Shown here one piece after another: positions 61,344 to 64,000 of a stretch of 64,000 bases of DNA. This DNA comes from Streptomyces albireticuli. GTDB lineage: Bacteria; Actinomycetota; Actinomycetes; Streptomycetales; Streptomycetaceae. The notes under the pieces are model-generated. The model did no database searches. It worked only from the letters and a program-made list of their open reading frames with translations, and had not been told where the DNA came from. The stretch spans positions 310,001 through 374,000 of the forward strand of contig NZ_JAJQQS010000004.1 in NCBI RefSeq assembly GCF_021228125.1. The letters run 5' to 3'. The position numbers were made by a program, and so were the translations under genes. Each line of letters opens with the position of its first letter. Position 1 is the first letter of the stretch.

Positions 61344-63182
61344 GTGGACATCACGCATGCTCCCACGGTCGGCAAGACCGAGGAGGACACCGGAACGTCA
61401 AAGTTCGGCGCGTTCGCGTCGGCCGTGACCAACACCCTGGACACCCTCTCCCCCACGTTCGCCCCGTTCGCCCAGCGATGGGACGCGGAGGCGGACCGCA
61501 GGAACGCACTGCGCACACCGGCCAACCTGAAGGCCCTGATCAAGGCGCAGCGCGAGAACACGGCGGCCCGGTCGACGGCCGCCACCGCGAAGGTTCAGCG
61601 GCAGGCGGCCCGCAAGGCGACCGCCAACCCCCTGTCGGCCGAACGCAGGGCGGCCCGCACCGCCGACAAGGGCGCACGCCGTCACAGGCGTGAGGCCCGG
61701 ACCGAACTGAAGGCGGCCAAGGCGAACTATCCGGCGACGCTCCGGGCCCGCGCCCTCCAGGTGCACGCCGCTCACGTCGTCCCGGCCTCGGTCGCCACGT
61801 GGGCTCTCACCTCCCCGTGGCCCGCCACGCTCTCCGCGTCCGTGGCGGCCCTGAACGCTGGGGCCCTCTGGCTCGGCCGCCGGTCGGTCGTTCTCAGAGT
61901 TGACGATGGACTGTCCTCCGAGGAGCGGCAGTTGATCAGCCGGCTCGATCCCTCCTGGTGGGTTCAGCATGCGCCGGAACGGGGCCTGGAGGGCACCGTG
62001 ACCACTCCCCCGGACGTCACGCCCGGCGGCATCAGGTGCGCGATCCGGCTCGATGGCACGTGGACCGTGAAGGGCCTTGCCGACAAGGCCGACAACATCC
62101 GGAACCTGTTGGGGGCCCGCACGTCCCTGCGGATCCGGATCACGTCCGGCACGCGTGGCGGGTGGGCCATGATCTCGCTCGCCACACGCAAGGCGACCGA
62201 CGGCACGTCCTCCGTGTGGACGCCCGACCTGATCCCGTCGGATCCGGGCCTGATGTCCCTGGGGGTCGACACCGAGACCGGCGAACAGGTGCTGGTCCCG
62301 TTCGACGAGCGCCTGTTGGTCTCGGGCGCGAGCGGCACCGGCAAGTCGTGGTCGACGCGTCCGCTCATGGCGACCGCGCACCTGCGCGGGGATCTCGTCC
62401 TGATCGATGGCAAGGGCGAAGAGGCGAATATCTGGGAGAAAGTCTGCCGCGTAGCGATCGAAACGGACGAGATAGACGCTGCGATCGATGAAACTCACGC
62501 CGAAATGAACCGCCGCAAGCGCGATATGAAGGCGCGAGGCATCAGCGTGTGGGACGGCCGACAGATCACGGTCGTGATCGATGAGGGTCAGGTGGTGCTC
62601 TCTCAGATCGCCAAGGACAAGGAACGGCTACAGCGTCTCGTCGAACTTTCCTCCCTCGGCCGGTCCCGGGGTGTCGTTCTGTGGTGGGCGACGCAATATC
62701 CGGTGACCGACGGACGGGCGCCCGGCGTTCACAACCTGATCGCCCCCAACCTCCTGACGCGCTTCTCTCTCCGCGTCGCCGGTACGACTCAGGCTCAGGT
62801 GGCTTTGGACGATTGCGCGCACTACGCGCCGCACCAAATCCCCCAGGGCAAGGAATGGCGCGGCCACGGATACCTGAAGGGTTACGGCCCTCGGATGATC
62901 CGGACATGGACGCTCGACGATGCGGGAGTCCTGGCACTTCCGCCGAACGTATGGAATTCCGGAAACGGCAAAGGCCCCGAGGACCCCACACCGTCCCGAA
63001 CCCTGACCCTGGTCAAGGAAGAGCCGAGTAAAGCACCGGCCGACAGGGAAACGCGCATTCGACTGATCCAGGGTGCGCAGCAGAGCGGAGCGCGAACGGT
63101 CGACGAAATCGCAGAGAGCACCGGAATCCCCCGGGCCTCGGTCGGCCGGATCCTTCAGGCACTCAAGGCAGAAACCGCGTAA
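61344..63182 (+). CDS. FtsK/SpoIIIE-type TraB DNA translocase
   Basis: The 612-aa protein starts at GTG 61344. Order: charged N-terminal region (about 1-140), two membrane helices (about 145-185; HVVPASVATWALTSPWPATL), then an FtsK-like motor with Walker A GASGTGKS at 328-335 and Walker B TVVIDEG at 409-415 and a KGEEANIW-type segment, and a C-terminal winged helix (about 568-612; RTVDEIAESTGIPRASVGRIL). In Streptomyces conjugation one hexameric TraB moves double-stranded plasmid DNA between hyphae, guided by the winged helix binding 8-bp repeats. It is intact. Confidence 0.95.
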   Translation: MDITHAPTVGKTEEDTGTSKFGAFASAVTNTLDTLSPTFAPFAQRWDAEADRRNALRTPANLKALIKAQRENTAARSTAATAKVQRQAARKATANPLSAERRAARTADKGARRHRREARTELKAAKANYPATLRARALQVHAAHVVPASVATWALTSPWPATLSASVAALNAGALWLGRRSVVLRVDDGLSSEERQLISRLDPSWWVQHAPERGLEGTVTTPPDVTPGGIRCAIRLDGTWTVKGLADKADNIRNLLGARTSLRIRITSGTRGGWAMISLATRKATDGTSSVWTPDLIPSDPGLMSLGVDTETGEQVLVPFDERLLVSGASGTGKSWSTRPLMATAHLRGDLVLIDGKGEEANIWEKVCRVAIETDEIDAAIDETHAEMNRRKRDMKARGISVWDGRQITVVIDEGQVVLSQIAKDKERLQRLVELSSLGRSRGVVLWWATQYPVTDGRAPGVHNLIAPNLLTRFSLRVAGTTQAQVALDDCAHYAPHQIPQGKEWRGHGYLKGYGPRMIRTWTLDDAGVLALPPNVWNSGNGKGPEDPTPSRTLTLVKEEPSKAPADRETRIRLIQGAQQSGARTVDEIAESTGIPRASVGRILQALKAETA

Positions 63183-63192
63183 GGCCGCAGTA

Positions 63193-63228
63193 CGGGGCCC
63201 CTGCCCGTCACAGCACCGGGGCCCCGTT
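63193..63228. terminator. Hairpin after traB
   Basis: ACGGGGCCCC (63193-63202) and GGGGCCCCGT (63219-63228) form a perfect 10-bp stem with a 16-nt loop, 10 nt past the traB stop. Confidence 0.7.
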
Positions 63229-63255
63229 CTCTCCCACTCACGAGGAGGACACCCA

Positions 63256-63714
63256 ATGTCCCACAACCCCATGACCGAAGAGGAAGAGCGCGAGTCGGCG
63301 CGGCTGATCGCGCAGGCGTACGCGCCGGAGTCCCGTCCCGCCGTCCGGCCGGACGTGGCGGCCCTCCTGGAGCGGCACCGCGAGGAGGCCCGGCACTTCG
63401 CCTCCACGCCGTACGTCCCGCAGCCGGATCCCGTCCGGCCGCCGGAGCCCATGCCCGCGTGGGCCAAGGGAGTTGCCCTGGCGGCCCCCACGACTGGCGC
63501 AGGCGTGTGGCTGGCCCTGGAGGGCGTCCGGGGCGTCCTCCAGGCCGTCTCCCTGGAGCTGGCTGCCGCCCTCGGTGTAGGCGGCCTCTTCCTGTGGCTG
63601 GTGCTGCGGTCGGCCGCGCAGCGCGGGCCCCGGAAGGTGGTCAACGACTACCGGGGCTCCACGATCACCAACCGGAAGTCGTCCGGCCTCACGTACAAGT
63701 CCAACAACGGCTGA
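63256..63714 (+). CDS. Small element-encoded membrane protein
   Basis: The 152-aa protein starts at ATG 63256 (GAGGAGG upstream). It has an acidic N-terminal helix (MTEEEERESARLIAQAY), a Pro-rich linker, two hydrophobic helices (GVALAAPTTGAGVWLALEGV and LELAAALGVGGLFLWLVLRSA) and a basic tail. Topology and position next to traB suggest a transfer or spread accessory protein; no family can be assigned with certainty. Confidence 0.78.
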   Translation: MSHNPMTEEEERESARLIAQAYAPESRPAVRPDVAALLERHREEARHFASTPYVPQPDPVRPPEPMPAWAKGVALAAPTTGAGVWLALEGVRGVLQAVSLELAAALGVGGLFLWLVLRSAAQRGPRKVVNDYRGSTITNRKSSGLTYKSNNG

Positions 63715-63862
63715 CCGCCTGCCCGATTCGGGCCGATTCGGAAGATCTGGAAGATCTGGAATCCGACTCGGAATGAAGGCCACGGCCTCCACGGGAAACG
63801 GCACTTCAGGCACCTGGAATCCACCTGGAAGCACACCCGGAATCGGGCCACCGCTGACACAC

Positions 63863-63895
63863 GAGAGCCCCTCAGGATCACCCTGGGGGGCTCTC
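63863..63895. terminator. Hairpin between the small membrane gene and the right-edge gene
   Basis: Bases 63863-63876 pair with 63882-63895 (14 bp, one G-T pair). It lies between two convergent genes. The 150 nt before it contain a short GAAGATCTG duplication and no gene. Confidence 0.75.
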
Positions 63896-63912
63896 TGCGT
63901 TTCAGGGGCGCC

Positions 63913-64000
63913 TCACTCGGCCCGGATGAGACGGCCGCTCTCCTGGAGGACCACCGACTTCAGGGCCGACTCCTCCAGGAGGACCGGAACATCCGTCAGG
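63913..64000 (-). CDS. 3' end of an unidentified gene, cut by the window edge
   Basis: The minus-strand frame open at the right edge encodes 28 residues, ending VVLQESGRLIRAE before a TGA at 63913-63915. Codon third positions are G/C throughout. The rest of the gene lies outside the window, and 28 residues are too few to identify it. Confidence 0.5.
   Translation of the reverse strand, partial: LTDVPVLLEESALKSVVLQESGRLIRAE

Larger units (their letters stand above)
57640..64000. mobile_element. Actinomycete integrative and conjugative element, left part
   Basis: Contents from left to right: tyrosine integrase and XRE regulator on the minus strand, a divergent regulatory region, and rightward transfer genes (55-aa ORF, SpdB-like, PRL2-8-like, FtsK/TraB, small membrane protein). 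This is the gene content of Streptomyces AICEs, which move double-stranded DNA with a single FtsK-like TraB. The left attachment site should lie between the promoter of the acidic gene (57635) and the integrase stop (57722); no tRNA gene or tRNA 3' fragment is visible there. The right end, replication gene and excisionase were not seen and are presumably outside the window. Confidence 0.88.

Overview
The window is a GC-rich actinobacterial chromosome segment, almost certainly from a Streptomyces. Evidence: codon use strongly biased to G/C in third position, frequent GTG and a few TTG starts, a complete Pup-proteasome locus, a mycothiol ligase (MshC), a gyl-type glycerol operon with its IclR regulator, and a Streptomyces-type integrative conjugative element. 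No rRNA, tRNA or CRISPR array was found.

Layout. 1-9.8 kb (minus strand): Ski2-like helicase, diacylglycerol-kinase-like lipid kinase, tatC, tatA, a small membrane protein, a zinc-ribbon protein, the WYL regulators pafC and pafB, and two FKBP prolyl isomerases. 9.8-19.8 kb: the Pup-proteasome system (pafA, prcA, prcB, pup, dop, arc), interrupted by a divergent MFS/LacI pair that shares a perfect operator-like dyad. 20-25.3 kb: ferredoxin, a small secreted or anchored protein, TrmI tRNA methyltransferase, an S2P protease with CBS domains, a RecB-like nuclease and an orphan NarL-type response regulator. 25.4-33.8 kb: two tandem peptide-type solute-binding lipoproteins, a HAD phosphatase, a DUF5997 protein divergent from a LysR-effector-domain protein with a histone-like tail, a PAC2 protein and a glycosidase-like protein. 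33.9-39 kb: glpF-glpK-glpD with gylR upstream. 39.4-57.6 kb: metH, TetR regulator, Tat-exported beta-propeller protein, a four-gene cluster (histidine phosphatase, DUF3090, SCO1664-family protein, mshC), corA, ferritin-like protein, F420-type oxidoreductase, aldo/keto reductase and a long HHH/RecD-like protein whose ATPase motifs look degenerate.

From about 57.65 kb to the right edge lies the left part of an actinomycete integrative and conjugative element: a tyrosine integrase translationally coupled to an XRE regulator, a divergent regulatory region with repeated operator-like boxes, then rightward transfer genes (55-aa ORF, SpdB-like membrane protein, PRL2-8-like mini zinc protein, FtsK/TraB DNA translocase, small membrane protein). 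The other end of the element lies outside the window.

How parts fit together: Pup is ligated to proteins by PafA and removed by Dop. Arc unfolds pupylated proteins into the PrcA/PrcB core, and PafB/PafC are WYL-type transcription activators linked in other actinobacteria to the DNA-damage response. GlpF, GlpK and GlpD form the glycerol uptake and oxidation route. In the mobile element the XRE protein probably represses the transfer operon, and TraB probably moves double-stranded DNA from a nearby repeat cluster. Many gene ends carry long perfect hairpins, each listed as a terminator. Starts were chosen by Shine-Dalgarno spacing and family alignment from memory; no database search was possible.
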